64,000 bases of DNA from Granulicella sp. (GTDB lineage: Bacteria > Acidobacteriota > Terriglobia > Terriglobales > Acidobacteriaceae), in NCBI GenBank assembly GCA_025408425.1, contig JANXYX010000043.1:62001-126000 (forward strand). The letters are read 5' to 3'. Below, in pieces: positions 54,261-64,000 of this stretch. Position 1 is the first letter of the stretch; each line of letters begins with the position of its first letter. Position numbers and translations under genes: made by a program. The notes below the pieces were generated by a model. It was given only the letters and a program-made list of their open reading frames with translations. It had not been told where the DNA came from and searched no databases.

Positions 54261-55649
54261 TCAACTGACGCGCACCTTAGACACCGGATACAGTGGAACG
54301 GGATCACCAGATTGGTCTTCTTCTCGCTTGACGAGGATTGCACCAGCAGAGAGAGCCCAGGCGAACCAGAATGCCTTGCGCCAAAGAATGTCGAGGGCAA
54401 ATCCCGCGATCAGCATCCCCCAACACGCCGCTTCGAAGGCCACTAGTTGGGATGAATCAAGGATGTTCTTAGTGGAGTGGGGAAATGCTCGCATATGCGT
54501 ACGGACTGCTTCAAACAAAAACAGCACTCCAAGAATTCCAAATTCAACAGAAACGGTGAGGTAGATGTTGTGAGAGGCGCGCTGGTCTCCTGCAAAGAAG
54601 CGAGATGTGCCGGCATACTTCTCAAACGCATTGGAGAAGTTATCCAACCCAGCACCGAATGCTCCATAGTGTTGTAGGGAATTGATGCCTATTTGCCAGA
54701 TATCCTCCCGCCCTGCCATTCTGGTGGAGGAAACTTCCTGCATCCGCTCAAAAAATAGCCGCGGCATGAACAGCAACGTACCGCCAGCCACAACCAAAGG
54801 TAGAAGCAGGCGCCAGTTCAGGTGCAAGCGAAGCAGAAATATGAATACGATTACTGCCACCGCAACGAGGGCGCCTCGCGACATTGTAAGGAACACGGCA
54901 AGTGCAATGACTCCGGTAGCAACCAAGTAGAGGGCGCGGCGCAACCACATGCGGCTTGACAGTACCCCTCCGAAGGAAAGCGACAAAGGCAGAAGGAGCG
55001 TGACCGCGAAAAAGTTCGGATCCGATAGATTCGATCCTTCTGCGAGAGAGATACGGCCGATCGCACCGCCCGATTGGACAAACATATAGGCGGAATACAT
55101 TGAAGCGCCGCACCCGCCGAGGATTGTCAGCAGAGTAATCCACGAAAACTCCTTCGCTGTGATTCGTACTGAAACTACGGCCATGTAGAGCAGCCACAAG
55201 CCCAGAGCAGTTGGAAGTCGAATCAGAGCCGTCTTTTCATCGATCGCCCATAGAGTTGAAATTCCGCCCCACAGGATGAACAGCGACCAGAACAGCGCCG
55301 TCTGTGGGGGCCGCACAATACGATCGCGTAGCCAGCCGACGCTGAGAGTTACTAAGATCGCAAGCAACCCCACATATCTCAGCAACGTTGCCGTCGGACC
55401 GGAGCTAACTTCCATGGCGGTCATGGATTCGAATGGGATCAAGAACGCATAGAGCCCAAGAGAACATTCAATCGGCCGCATCAGCAGCAACAGCAGGGCA
55501 AACATTCCAGCGACAAGCAGCCAATTCTCCGACGCAATCATCCACCCCAGGAAACACGCAGTCGTGACCAGGACCGCACCTTGTGACAACAGGAGCCATT
55601 TCCTCGCTGGCAAGCTCTCATTCGAATTCAGGATGGTCGTCGAAAGCAT
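54261..55649 (-). CDS. O-antigen ligase/polymerase-like membrane protein (Wzy)
   Basis: 462 residues from ATG 55649 (GGTGAG upstream); the frame opens at 55958 but the extra 103 residues are not protein-like and overlap the preceding gene. Ten to twelve membrane helices, with a periplasmic loop holding REDIWQIGINSLQHYGAFGAGLDNF, the Wzy_C/WaaL pattern, and SHNIYLTVSVEFGILGVL. Polymerises repeat units in the periplasm. Confidence 0.88.
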   Translation of the reverse strand: MLSTTILNSNESLPARKWLLLSQGAVLVTTACFLGWMIASENWLLVAGMFALLLLLMRPIECSLGLYAFLIPFESMTAMEVSSGPTATLLRYVGLLAILVTLSVGWLRDRIVRPPQTALFWSLFILWGGISTLWAIDEKTALIRLPTALGLWLLYMAVVSVRITAKEFSWITLLTILGGCGASMYSAYMFVQSGGAIGRISLAEGSNLSDPNFFAVTLLLPLSLSFGGVLSSRMWLRRALYLVATGVIALAVFLTMSRGALVAVAVIVFIFLLRLHLNWRLLLPLVVAGGTLLFMPRLFFERMQEVSSTRMAGREDIWQIGINSLQHYGAFGAGLDNFSNAFEKYAGTSRFFAGDQRASHNIYLTVSVEFGILGVLFLFEAVRTHMRAFPHSTKNILDSSQLVAFEAACWGMLIAGFALDILWRKAFWFAWALSAGAILVKREEDQSGDPVPLYPVSKVRVS

Positions 55650-55764
55650 GTTAATGTTCGTCTCACCTTTCGCTATCGGGTACGCGTTAACGGCCGTGAA
55701 GTCTTGGTCTCGGTCTGGCAGTAAGAAAGCAAGAGTAAGAGAAAGAGTGCTGCTCAAAGGAGCC

Positions 55765-57045
55765 CTATGCAACTTGTCGATAAGAGATGGATTGGTATAG
55801 CTCCACCACGCTTCTGGCATGCTTTTCGGCCGAGCCCCGCCGGTGGACTTCATCGCAAGCGACTTGCGTAATATTTGCCCGTAAGCGGGACTTATTGAAA
55901 ACGGACAAACATGCGCGGCCGAGATCCTTTGGATTATCCGAGTCAACCAGGATTCCATTTACGCCGTTACGAATCACTTCAGGTATACCGCCCACCTTAC
56001 GGGATACCACCGTAACCCCGAGAGCCATGGCTTCCAGCATAACCATAGGAATCCCTTCGTGGTCAGAGCAAATAAGCAGGATATCCATTGCCCGGAGCAC
56101 ATCGTAAACATCATTGCGTTCGCCAATAAGAGTTACTCGTTCCTGTAACCCGAAGTCGATAATCAATCGCTGCAATAACTCCTTCTGACGGCCTCCACCA
56201 GCAATCACGAAGTGCGCGTGGGGAGTCTTCTCCGCTAGATAAGCCGCTGTCGCAACGAACAAATCATGCCGTTTGATCGGTTCAAGCCGCGCCGCGATTC
56301 CAATCACAAGACTATTATCTGGAAGGTCGAGCCGATGCTTTGCTTGTCCCGGGCTGAAGTTCGAACTCACGCGTTCCAAGTCTACTGCGTTGCGAAGAAC
56401 CTTCACGTTCTGTGGATCAATATGCCTCTTCCAATACTTACCTAGATCAGAACTGACGCTGACGATTCGCACCTTCCTGTTCTTAGCCGCCAGGCGATCA
56501 GCAAGCAGTACACACCAGTGCTTCGGGTTACGTAGGACGGAATATGGCTCAGGATGGCCATGTTCCGTGCGAACCAGATGCGGCACTTTACACAATAACG
56601 ACAGCATAAGGGCGATGAGGTTCTCTTTGTAACTGTGAGTGTGCAGAACCTGAATCTTTTTTCCCTTAACAAGCGCCGCGCATTCAGTGATTACCTGCCG
56701 GAGACTCTTTCGCTCTTCCCTGACTACACTGACAGCTACCCCAACGCTGCGCAGTTCATCAGCGAACCGGCCTTCGTGAAGTACGATCGCGTGAAGGCTA
56801 ACTTCAGGGCACTTTAGGAGCGCGCGTAACAGGGTAACAACTTGCACTTCAGCACCAGCCCAGGAGCCGCCCGAACACAGATGACAAATAGAAATCGGGA
56901 AGCCTTTCTCTTGCTGCTCCAGGCGAGACCCGCTGATAAATGCGTCGGTCAGTTGGCCGGGAAAATTCAGCACGTTATCGTTGATTTCATGAGCCGCATG
57001 GGCGGAATATGCGGGGCGCTGATGGCACGTCTCTTTGTTGATCAT
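55765..57045 (-). CDS. Glycosyltransferase family 4
   Basis: 426 residues. After about 45 non-homologous residues comes ICHLCSGGSWAGAEVQVVTLL; acceptor-side VLHTHSYKENLIALML; donor site LLICSDHEGIPMVMLEAMALG with the E-x7-E motif near residue 335. GAGGTGAACG precedes the ATG. Substrate unknown. Confidence 0.92.
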   Translation of the reverse strand: MINKETCHQRPAYSAHAAHEINDNVLNFPGQLTDAFISGSRLEQQEKGFPISICHLCSGGSWAGAEVQVVTLLRALLKCPEVSLHAIVLHEGRFADELRSVGVAVSVVREERKSLRQVITECAALVKGKKIQVLHTHSYKENLIALMLSLLCKVPHLVRTEHGHPEPYSVLRNPKHWCVLLADRLAAKNRKVRIVSVSSDLGKYWKRHIDPQNVKVLRNAVDLERVSSNFSPGQAKHRLDLPDNSLVIGIAARLEPIKRHDLFVATAAYLAEKTPHAHFVIAGGGRQKELLQRLIIDFGLQERVTLIGERNDVYDVLRAMDILLICSDHEGIPMVMLEAMALGVTVVSRKVGGIPEVIRNGVNGILVDSDNPKDLGRACLSVFNKSRLRANITQVACDEVHRRGSAEKHARSVVELYQSISYRQVA

Positions 57046-57053
57046 CGTTCACC

Positions 57054-58613
57054 TCAAGCAAGCAGTCTGCCAACAACTGGAAGACGAAGAACCTCTGGAA
57101 AGATATCTACGATGTTTAGGTGCCTTTTGACCAGCCACAACACGAATATCGAGGCTCCTAAGGCAAGGGTCGCTGCAACGTAGATATTGTCAGGTGTGAA
57201 GAGTTGAATCAGATACAGCGCCACAGCGCTTGAACCGAGCACCAGAAAGAATGACGCATACCGCTTCTCAAAAAAACTAATGTCGCCACCCTCACGCCAC
57301 AAACAAAGCTGGCGAATCAGATTCTGCACAATCAAGCCGCCAGAAGTTGCAATCGCCGCACCGATTGCCCCGTAGTGGGGAATCAGCAATAGGTTGAATA
57401 GAACGATGAAAAGAGGAGTTACGAGGTTCAAGATCACCATTAATCGAATCTTGCCGAGGACTTTCAGAGTTACTCCATTGAACGCGAACACAACGTTAAA
57501 ATAATAGCCAATCGAAAGGATCGCCAATATCGGGGCTGAGGGAGCGTAGCGTGCGCCGTAAAGAAGGAGCGTGAGCGGTCTCGCAAAGCACGAAGTAGCG
57601 ACTAAGATCGGAAATGCCAGCACACTCATCCATACGGATGTTTCCCAGAAGAGTTGGTTGATGCCAGCCGTGTCGCCGCGGGCAAACATTCGTGACGCGC
57701 TTGGCATATACAGCGGCATGAAATTGCCCGGAATCATAGTGCAGAGAACCGCTGCCGGCAGCACAACACGGTAATGAGCTACCGTTGACATCGGATGAAA
57801 GTATCCGAGGAGCAATACGGGTATTGAACTTCCAATCATCCCAATTATGTTCGAGGCCATCAGTGGCACGCTGAAGCCAAAAATCTCAGCGATTGGAAGT
57901 CTGACGCATGCCCACTTTTGCAGCAGTTCCTGCCGCTGCAACTCCCAAAAAATGAGTGCGCCAAAACCAACAACAGTGACGAACTCTACCACTACGTATC
58001 CATAAGCCAGATATGCAAGCCCTGTGTGTCTTATGACAACCAGCGTTATCACAATTACCCGCAGCAGCGGCGGAAGGATGAATCGTCCCCAGAAGATCTC
58101 CTTAGTCCGAGCGAAGCAGGCAAACAGGTTTAAGATCAATAAATTTATGGTTTCCAGCGGAACCAGAAACATCAGGATCATCAACAGACCAGCCGGTTCC
58201 CTTCCTTTTGTGAGTAGCGCCAAAATTGGACCGGACCCAAAAGCGAAGGCTGCAATCAGTAGGCCGCTGATCAGGAGCGATATGGCAAAAACTACAACAA
58301 TGCTGCCAAGCACCTTCGAAGGTTCTTGCCTTGTATGGTAGATCGGCACGAAGCGGCTCAACGCTTCATTGAAGCCCAAGGCGTACGTCTTGGAAACCGC
58401 CACCAGTGAGAGTGCATACGCCAAATGTCCGAACGCTTCTGTGCTCAAGTACCTCACTAATACAAGGTGGGGAAGAAACGTAATTACCAAAGATGTAATG
58501 TTCCCAACCAGGAATAGGCTGGAACCGCGAATCTGTTGACGAGCGATTCCGACAGAGTTGTTTCCGGCTTCTTCGTTGGTAGCGGAGCTGAGGTCGATTA
58601 GTTTGGAAGCCAT
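57054..58613 (-). CDS. Wzx-type oligosaccharide flippase
   Basis: 519 residues with 12-14 membrane helices of the polysaccharide-transport/MOP superfamily. Typical opening GSSLFLVGNITSLVITFLPHLVLVRYLS and GNFMPLYMPSASRMFARGD in the middle. Flips undecaprenyl-linked repeat units across the inner membrane for Wzy. Confidence 0.92.
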   Translation of the reverse strand: MASKLIDLSSATNEEAGNNSVGIARQQIRGSSLFLVGNITSLVITFLPHLVLVRYLSTEAFGHLAYALSLVAVSKTYALGFNEALSRFVPIYHTRQEPSKVLGSIVVVFAISLLISGLLIAAFAFGSGPILALLTKGREPAGLLMILMFLVPLETINLLILNLFACFARTKEIFWGRFILPPLLRVIVITLVVIRHTGLAYLAYGYVVVEFVTVVGFGALIFWELQRQELLQKWACVRLPIAEIFGFSVPLMASNIIGMIGSSIPVLLLGYFHPMSTVAHYRVVLPAAVLCTMIPGNFMPLYMPSASRMFARGDTAGINQLFWETSVWMSVLAFPILVATSCFARPLTLLLYGARYAPSAPILAILSIGYYFNVVFAFNGVTLKVLGKIRLMVILNLVTPLFIVLFNLLLIPHYGAIGAAIATSGGLIVQNLIRQLCLWREGGDISFFEKRYASFFLVLGSSAVALYLIQLFTPDNIYVAATLALGASIFVLWLVKRHLNIVDIFPEVLRLPVVGRLLA

Positions 58614-58661
58614 AGTCTTTCGTCGATCAGCGAACTTTCGGTCGCATATGCCAGACCCGCC

Positions 58662-59921
58662 TCAGGAAGCCAGAGCCTCAGAGAACTTGTCGGTTGCGCT
58701 CTCGAGTACCTTCTCAACTGCTCGAGCGGTGTCGAGCATGTCCTGCTCCGAAAGCGTTGGGTGTACGAAGAACATCAGACTTGTCTCGCCCAACCGTTGC
58801 GCTACTGGTAATCTCTCAGCGGGCCGCATGTCTTTGGGAAACGCATTTTCAAAGTAGATCTCACTGCAACTTCCGCTAAAGCATGGAATTCCTTCTGCAA
58901 CCACTGCTTGCAGCAAACGGTCTCGATTCCACCCATCCCGCAGCCATTCCGGAGAAAGAAACGCATAGTACTTGTAGTACGCGTGACCTATCTCGACCGG
59001 GGGAACCGTAACCCTGAGAGCGGGGAGCTTGGTGAAGTGCTGACTCAGCACTTCAGCGTTTCTGCGACGGCACTCCAGTTGGTTAGGAAGCTTTGCAAGT
59101 AGACTTCGTCCGATCGCGGCCTGCATTTCGGTGAGGCGCCAATTGGTGCCAAAAGAGTCATGCAACCAACGAAACCCTGGAGACTTTTGCGGACTATTGG
59201 CTGCGTCATAGTCCTTGCCATGATCCTTGAAACTCCATGCCCGTTTCCAAAGAGCATCGTCGTTGGTGGTCACCATCCCCCCTTCGCCACCGGTCGACAT
59301 GATCTTGTCCTGGCAAAACGAGAAGGCGGCAATATCGCCCAGGCTTCCAACGGGCCGTCCCTTGTAAGTCGCCCCATGTGCCTGAGCGCAATCTTCGATG
59401 ACTTTGAGCCCACGTTCGCGCGCTATTGAGATGATTGGATCCATATCACAAGGCCAACCCGCTAGGTGAACGGCAATGATAGCTCTCGTGCGTGGAGACA
59501 ACACTTCGCGGATACTATCTGCCGTGAGTGTTTGACTGATAGGATCGACATCCGCGAACACCGGCTTAGCGCCTCTCATGACTGCACAGCTCGCTGACGC
59601 GATGAAGGTACGGCTGGGGACTATCACCTCGTCGCCGGTTCCAATCCCCAAGGCATAAAGCGCCAGCTCCAGAGCCACCGTTCCGTTTGCAACTGCAAGT
59701 CCGTGTTGACACCCTGCAAAAGATGCAAATTCCTCTTCGAAATGTTTAACCTCTTCACCTGTCCAGTAATTCAGTCTCCCTGATCGCAAGACACGGCTGA
59801 CGGCTTCGATTTCATCTTCCGACAGTGACGGCCACGGTGCAAAGCTACGGGTTCGCACAGGCGTGCCACCGTCTATTGCTAAAGCACTGATTAGCTTTGG
59901 CCGCAGCATGTAGGAATCCAT
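58662..59921 (-). CDS. DegT/DnrJ/EryC1/StrS sugar aminotransferase
   Basis: 419 residues. PLP enzyme with VANGTVALELALYALGIG near residue 78, VIEDCAQAHGA near residue 173 and the PLP-Lys in SFCQDKIMSTGGEGGM near residue 199. Installs an amino group on a nucleotide-linked keto sugar. It would accept the product of the 4,6-dehydratase at 62343, giving a UDP-4-amino-sugar. Confidence 0.93.
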   Translation of the reverse strand: MDSYMLRPKLISALAIDGGTPVRTRSFAPWPSLSEDEIEAVSRVLRSGRLNYWTGEEVKHFEEEFASFAGCQHGLAVANGTVALELALYALGIGTGDEVIVPSRTFIASASCAVMRGAKPVFADVDPISQTLTADSIREVLSPRTRAIIAVHLAGWPCDMDPIISIARERGLKVIEDCAQAHGATYKGRPVGSLGDIAAFSFCQDKIMSTGGEGGMVTTNDDALWKRAWSFKDHGKDYDAANSPQKSPGFRWLHDSFGTNWRLTEMQAAIGRSLLAKLPNQLECRRRNAEVLSQHFTKLPALRVTVPPVEIGHAYYKYYAFLSPEWLRDGWNRDRLLQAVVAEGIPCFSGSCSEIYFENAFPKDMRPAERLPVAQRLGETSLMFFVHPTLSEQDMLDTARAVEKVLESATDKFSEALAS

Positions 59922-60005
59922 GAAAATCCCTGTTACCTGTAAGTTGATATGTCGAGATGAGCGGAACTATCCTGCTAACCGTCAGGAGACGAGACTTCTA
60001 AATAC

Positions 60006-62297
60006 TCAGCCTGCCATGCCCCTGGCAGAATAATAGTTATAGCCAGTGGCAGAGGATTCGACTGCGTTAAGAACGAGTTCGACTACTGGAGCGGATCGCA
60101 CGCCGCCCAATAAGGCCATGGTGCGTGTGAGATTGTCGCGTGTCGTCACACCGGAACGACCAACTACGATCACCCCGTCTGCAAGGGTGGAAAGTGCTCG
60201 TCCGTCGGAGAATAGGAGCATCGGCGGCGAATCGATGACAATGAATTCGAACCTTCGTCTCAACTTCTCCACCAGGCCCGACATAGCCACAGATGAGATC
60301 AGCCCACCTGGTTCGCCTGGAGCCGAGCCTGTTGCCAAAAGCCACAGATTGGGCAGTTGCTTGGCCTCAACGAGAACCTCGTCAACGTCCATGGCGTCGG
60401 ACAACACTTCCCTGATCCCGTAATCGGCAACTAACCCCAGAGCCTGCGCTATACTCTCCTTCCGGAGGTCAGCATCCACGATGCAAGTTCTGCCGTGCCG
60501 CGCAAGCGCGAGCGCAAGGTTGATAGAGAGTGTTGTCTTCCCTTCGCCCCTAAATGGGGAAACGACAAGCAGAACTTGAGATGGACAGCTATTCTGGCGA
60601 GATAGGCGCACAGACAAACTGAGACCACGAAGCGCCTCCCCCTCCGGGGAATTTGGCCGGTCAATCTGAAACAGATGGGGCGTGTGCTGAGCGTTACATG
60701 GCCGTAACATCTTCCATGGACGAGCCTGTACCGCCTCACCTCCGTCGCTGATCACTGGGACTATCGAGATCGAATCCGTGCCCAGGTGCCGCCGCATATC
60801 GTCAGGCGTGTGGATCCGGGTATCCATCCCTTCCCGAAGGAATGCGATGACCACTCCGCCCAATAACCCTACCAGCAGACCCGTGCCGATGTTCTGCATG
60901 CGATGTGGGCGCGTAGGTGCATCCAGTACGCGTGCCCGGTCCACCACGCGGATATTGCTGGACTTCGTCTCCGCAGCGATAGCGGCCTCCTTGATCTTCT
61001 GGTAGAGCGCCTCATAAAGCTGCCTATTTGCATCTGCTTCTTTCTTAAGACCGTTGTATTGTGCCAGCACCGCCATTTGCTGAGTTGCGCCCTGCATCTG
61101 TGATTGCATCAAATGCTCGCGGGATTGCGATGCAGTGTAGCTGGTCTTAATGTCGCGGAGAATCTCCGCCCGCTGCGCGTTCAACTGCGATTGAAGCTCA
61201 TCGGCCTGGTTCTGGAGCCTCTTGGTATTGGGGTGACTCGTGCCGTAGATCGCCTTGGTCTCTGAGATCTCTGCTTTTACTTCCGCCAGTTTTTCGGTCA
61301 ACACTTGAACTACAGGGTTACTGCTAATCTGGGGCAGGGAGCTGTCTTGAACGCCTTTGGCGTCGTTCATGTAAGACTCCAACTGAATGCGGTCGGCCTG
61401 CGCCTGCATCAACTGCCGACTTAGTTCAACCATTTGGTCAGAAAATCTATTCTGGTTGTCCCCGATCGTACTAATTCCATGGTCGTTTTCGAATTTGTTC
61501 AGCGCGCGATTTGAATCATCCAAGCGCAGGCGAATATCATCCAGCTGTCTTTGCAGCCACATCGATGACTGCAATATCGCATCGTTCCGCAACTTGTAGT
61601 CCCGTTCAATAAACATGTTTACCAGCGTGTTTGTAACTATCGCCGCCACAATTGGATTGTGAGCTGAGACACTCACAGTGATGAGCCGACTTACTGCGTC
61701 ACGCGTGATCTTTCTCGACTGCTTGAAGGCAATAAGCGCCTTGTTTTCGGCGGGCGTCCATGGAATGGCAACGTCACTCGCCAGTATCGGGCCACCGCTG
61801 ACTGCATAAGGATCCCCTCCGAAGTAAGGACTACGATCGAGGCGGAGCTTGCGAATGACTTCCAAGGTTAACTCGTCATCTTGCAGGTTCTGCGCCTGAG
61901 TCTCCATATAGTCCGTCGAAGCCGCACTATTGTTACTCCCCTGGAGCGAGAACACCTCAGCTCCCGGAGGGTCGACTTCCAATCGTGCTTGAGGCTCATA
62001 CACCGGTTTCATTACCAGCGTGGCGACCGTCACGCTCACCACGACGACTAAAGCAAACGCCGCCGACAGGCGCCAATGCTTCTGGAGAATATTCAGACCT
62101 CGCAGCCAATCGGTGCGTTCGTAGCTATTGGGCTGGCCTTGCTGGGAGTCAACATGCCGACTCAACCCCGCCGAGAAGTGTGGACCAGAACCCTGCCTAC
62201 CCTCCAACTCAAGGTGTCGGGGCGTTGACTCAGGGAGTTGCGGGGTGATCATATCCCATGCTTCAGGCCGTAGCCAGTGTTCAGATTTTCTGCTCAT
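60006..62297 (-). CDS. Wzc-type chain-length determinant and tyrosine autokinase
   Basis: 763 residues from ATG 62297 (GGAG 5 nt upstream). Wzz domain with helix LSAAFALVVVVSVTVATLVM, VKPVYEPQARLEVDPPG, long coiled coils, second helix IGTGLLVGLLGGVVIAFL near residue 480, then a BY-kinase domain: Walker A SPFRGEGKTTLSINLALA, Walker A' CIVDADLRKE and Walker B FIVIDSPPML. The tail carries only a short Tyr cluster (GYNYYSARG). Controls polymer length and export with Wza. Confidence 0.93.
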   Translation of the reverse strand: MSRKSEHWLRPEAWDMITPQLPESTPRHLELEGRQGSGPHFSAGLSRHVDSQQGQPNSYERTDWLRGLNILQKHWRLSAAFALVVVVSVTVATLVMKPVYEPQARLEVDPPGAEVFSLQGSNNSAASTDYMETQAQNLQDDELTLEVIRKLRLDRSPYFGGDPYAVSGGPILASDVAIPWTPAENKALIAFKQSRKITRDAVSRLITVSVSAHNPIVAAIVTNTLVNMFIERDYKLRNDAILQSSMWLQRQLDDIRLRLDDSNRALNKFENDHGISTIGDNQNRFSDQMVELSRQLMQAQADRIQLESYMNDAKGVQDSSLPQISSNPVVQVLTEKLAEVKAEISETKAIYGTSHPNTKRLQNQADELQSQLNAQRAEILRDIKTSYTASQSREHLMQSQMQGATQQMAVLAQYNGLKKEADANRQLYEALYQKIKEAAIAAETKSSNIRVVDRARVLDAPTRPHRMQNIGTGLLVGLLGGVVIAFLREGMDTRIHTPDDMRRHLGTDSISIVPVISDGGEAVQARPWKMLRPCNAQHTPHLFQIDRPNSPEGEALRGLSLSVRLSRQNSCPSQVLLVVSPFRGEGKTTLSINLALALARHGRTCIVDADLRKESIAQALGLVADYGIREVLSDAMDVDEVLVEAKQLPNLWLLATGSAPGEPGGLISSVAMSGLVEKLRRRFEFIVIDSPPMLLFSDGRALSTLADGVIVVGRSGVTTRDNLTRTMALLGGVRSAPVVELVLNAVESSATGYNYYSARGMAG

Positions 62298-62342
62298 AGC
62301 TTCTCCGTTCCCTCGCTCTCGCAACTAGAAAGCAGAACCACG

Positions 62343-64000
62343 TTAACGCAACTGTTCATGGCTTACCGGTGTCGGGATAGTGAATCGGGCGGGTAGAAGC
62401 TCGATAGGCATGGTGCTGGCCGAGTGCCAGAGTTCGCCCCGAGCGCGCCGGCACGCAAGGGCCATGTCGTGACGATCAACTTCACACAAGGCAAGCACCT
62501 CGGCGCTGGGCTTATATTCCGGCACAATGCTCTGGAAGGCCTGTATCAAGCCCGACATGTTCTTCGCTTCTACTAGGGCAGAAAGTTGATCCAGCCAGAC
62601 CCGCACCTGCTCAAAGCTTACCGCTCCGCCATCGAGCACCCGAATCTTGGGGTGCGACGTTGGTTTGATGCCCTCGCCATCCAACATTAGTTCCTCGAAC
62701 AACTTTTCACCTGGACGCAGTCCGGTGTAGATGATCGACATGTCCTGATCGGGTTCCAGACCGGAAAGACGAATCAAGTTCCGCGCCAGATCCGCAATCA
62801 GAACCTGCTGGCCCATTTCAAGCACAAAGATGTCACTGGCTACACCCATGGTCGAAGCCTGCAGCACCAGTTGAACCGCCTCCGGAATCGTCATGAAATA
62901 ACGCCGAGCTTCGGGATGCGTCACAGTGATGGGTCCACCCGCTGCGATCTGCTGCTGAAAGATCGGAACTACACTGCCGTTGCTCCCGAGGACATTTCCG
63001 AATCGTACGGCGACGTACCGCGTATGCTCACGTTGCAGACTCAGGATGATCAACTCAGCAATCCGCTTCGTTACGCCCATCACATTCGTCGGGTTAACAG
63101 CTTTGTCTGAGGAGATCATGACGAAGGTCTTGCAACCGAACTGCCGCGTCACAAGGGCTACGTTGTAGGTGCCGAAGATATTGTTATTCACCGCCTGGAA
63201 ACAGCTTTGCTCCATCAGGGGCACATGCTTGTACGCAGCTGCATGGAAAACGATGTCAGGCCGATGTAAGGCAAAGATCTCGCGTATTGCGCTCACATCC
63301 TGGATGTCAGCAATTGCTGGGACAAAATGTTGCTGAGGTCGGTTAGTGCTGAGATCGAGCCCCAGTTGGAACAACGAATTCTCCGACCGGTCTACCAGAA
63401 TCAACTCGCGTGGCGCGAAGTCACAAACTTGCCGGCTTAGCTCCGATCCGATCGACCCACCAGCCCCGGTAATCAGCAGCACCTTACCTTCGATTTGATT
63501 CCGTATGCTGGCCAAATCAATCTGGACAGGCTCTCGTCCGAGCAGGTCTTCCAGCCTCGCACTGCGCAGATTGGCAATGGACGCGCGACCCCCGCTAACA
63601 TGCCGGCTAAGGGGAGGAAGTATTTTGAAATCAACCTTGCATTGACGGCACTTTGCAATGATCTGTTCCACTTCACTCCCACTGGCCGAAGGGATCGCGA
63701 TCAATACGCATCGGATACTCAACTTGCGGATGATATCTGCCATCGAGTCGGTTGACCCCAAAACCTTTAGTCCTTGAATCCGAATACCGTCTTTACTGGG
63801 GTCGTCGTCAACGAATCCAACTGGCCTCAGGTTGAGTTGCGAGTTTCGCTTCAGTTCCCGCGCAATGGTACTCCCTGCCCTCCCGGCGCCAACAATCAGT
63901 GTGTTGAGCTCAGCCGCCCCGCGCTGCGCACTTTCCGTGTAAGCGCGAACAGCAAAGCGTGAACCCCCAACAAACAACATGGTTAGTATGAGATTGATCG
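62343..64000 (-). CDS. CapD/WbpM/PglF-type UDP-sugar 4,6-dehydratase (5' partial)
   Basis: The frame is still open at the window end, so the N-terminal membrane helices are cut. Visible part: end of a membrane segment (LTMLFVGGSRFAVRAY), a CoA-binding-like Rossmann domain (NTLIVGAGRAGSTIARELKR), then the SDR domain with VLLITGAGGSIGSELSRQV, HAAAYKHVPLMEQ and ISSDKAVNPTNVMGVTKR. These full-length enzymes convert UDP-GlcNAc to the 4-keto-6-deoxy sugar. First enzyme of the proposed amino-sugar branch. Confidence 0.93.
   Translation of the reverse strand, partial: INLILTMLFVGGSRFAVRAYTESAQRGAAELNTLIVGAGRAGSTIARELKRNSQLNLRPVGFVDDDPSKDGIRIQGLKVLGSTDSMADIIRKLSIRCVLIAIPSASGSEVEQIIAKCRQCKVDFKILPPLSRHVSGGRASIANLRSARLEDLLGREPVQIDLASIRNQIEGKVLLITGAGGSIGSELSRQVCDFAPRELILVDRSENSLFQLGLDLSTNRPQQHFVPAIADIQDVSAIREIFALHRPDIVFHAAAYKHVPLMEQSCFQAVNNNIFGTYNVALVTRQFGCKTFVMISSDKAVNPTNVMGVTKRIAELIILSLQREHTRYVAVRFGNVLGSNGSVVPIFQQQIAAGGPITVTHPEARRYFMTIPEAVQLVLQASTMGVASDIFVLEMGQQVLIADLARNLIRLSGLEPDQDMSIIYTGLRPGEKLFEELMLDGEGIKPTSHPKIRVLDGGAVSFEQVRVWLDQLSALVEAKNMSGLIQAFQSIVPEYKPSAEVLALCEVDRHDMALACRRARGELWHSASTMPIELLPARFTIPTPVSHEQLR

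Overview
The window looks like chromosomal DNA of an Acidobacteriota bacterium of the Terriglobales/Acidobacteriaceae type (Granulicella, Edaphobacter, Terriglobus relatives). This is an inference from the GC-rich, C-ending codon use, the hopanoid genes hpnC/D/E/J, futalosine-route menaquinone (mqnD), tandem DUF507 genes, dispersed short repeats of the 'HPERSEES' kind, and a beta-helix/Ig-repeat lipoprotein. No rRNA is present, so the assignment rests on gene content only.

Layout. 1-6.0 kb: end of a SulP transporter, aroA, then a minus-strand run miaB - bifunctional nuclease - GT9 glycosyltransferase. 6.0-7.0 kb: a mosaic of two short repeat families. 7.0-8.5 kb: a coupled pair of unknown genes, the second a membrane protein. 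8.8-9.0 kb: two tRNA-Glu genes. 9.4-12.4 kb: two overlapping DUF507 genes, an unknown acidic protein, recJ. 12.5-16.2 kb: HlyD - TPR - TolC export operon without a pump. 16.3-23.1 kb: hopanoid region, with hpnJ plus two half-size EamA proteins on plus, and alcohol dehydrogenase - hpnC - hpnD - hpnE, each overlapping the next by 4 nt, on minus. 23.2-24.9 kb: MlaE and MlaF. 24.9-29.3 kb: flavin reductase, a secreted-protein gene broken by one in-frame TGA, an FtsB-like protein, an unknown membrane-anchored protein, BioY, MqnD. 29.43 kb: tRNA-Lys.

From the tRNA-Lys onward codon use becomes visibly less C-ending and the DNA is an exopolysaccharide (EPS) locus. It opens on plus with a NusG/UpxY-type antiterminator and a nucleotide-sugar dehydrogenase, then an 868-codon lipoprotein with five Ig-like repeats and a beta-helix. 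From 35.8 kb to the window end everything is on minus. Read in transcription order from 64 kb: UDP-sugar 4,6-dehydratase, Wzc-type co-polymerase/kinase, DegT aminotransferase, Wzx, glycosyltransferase, Wzy-like polymerase, a beta-propeller transferase-like protein, Wza, further glycosyltransferases, an epimerase, PIG-L and ChbG deacetylases, WbqC, a beta-helix protein, a PglD/NeuD acyltransferase and a PglC/WbaP initiating transferase. Together these form a Wzx/Wzy-type polysaccharide pathway; dehydratase, aminotransferase and acyltransferase could make a bacillosamine-like sugar.

The most unusual block is the five-gene minus-strand cassette at 35.8-41.0 kb: RraA-like lyase, CphA/GshF-type ATP-grasp ligase, putative 2OG-Fe(II) oxygenase with a PqqD-like tail, a second ATP-grasp ligase, and a DUF1932-type dehydrogenase. 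It is tightly packed, is preceded by a perfect CRP-type palindrome, and contains no sugar-processing enzyme. I read it as a candidate undescribed biosynthetic pathway for an amino-acid-derived compound, perhaps a decoration of the polysaccharide.
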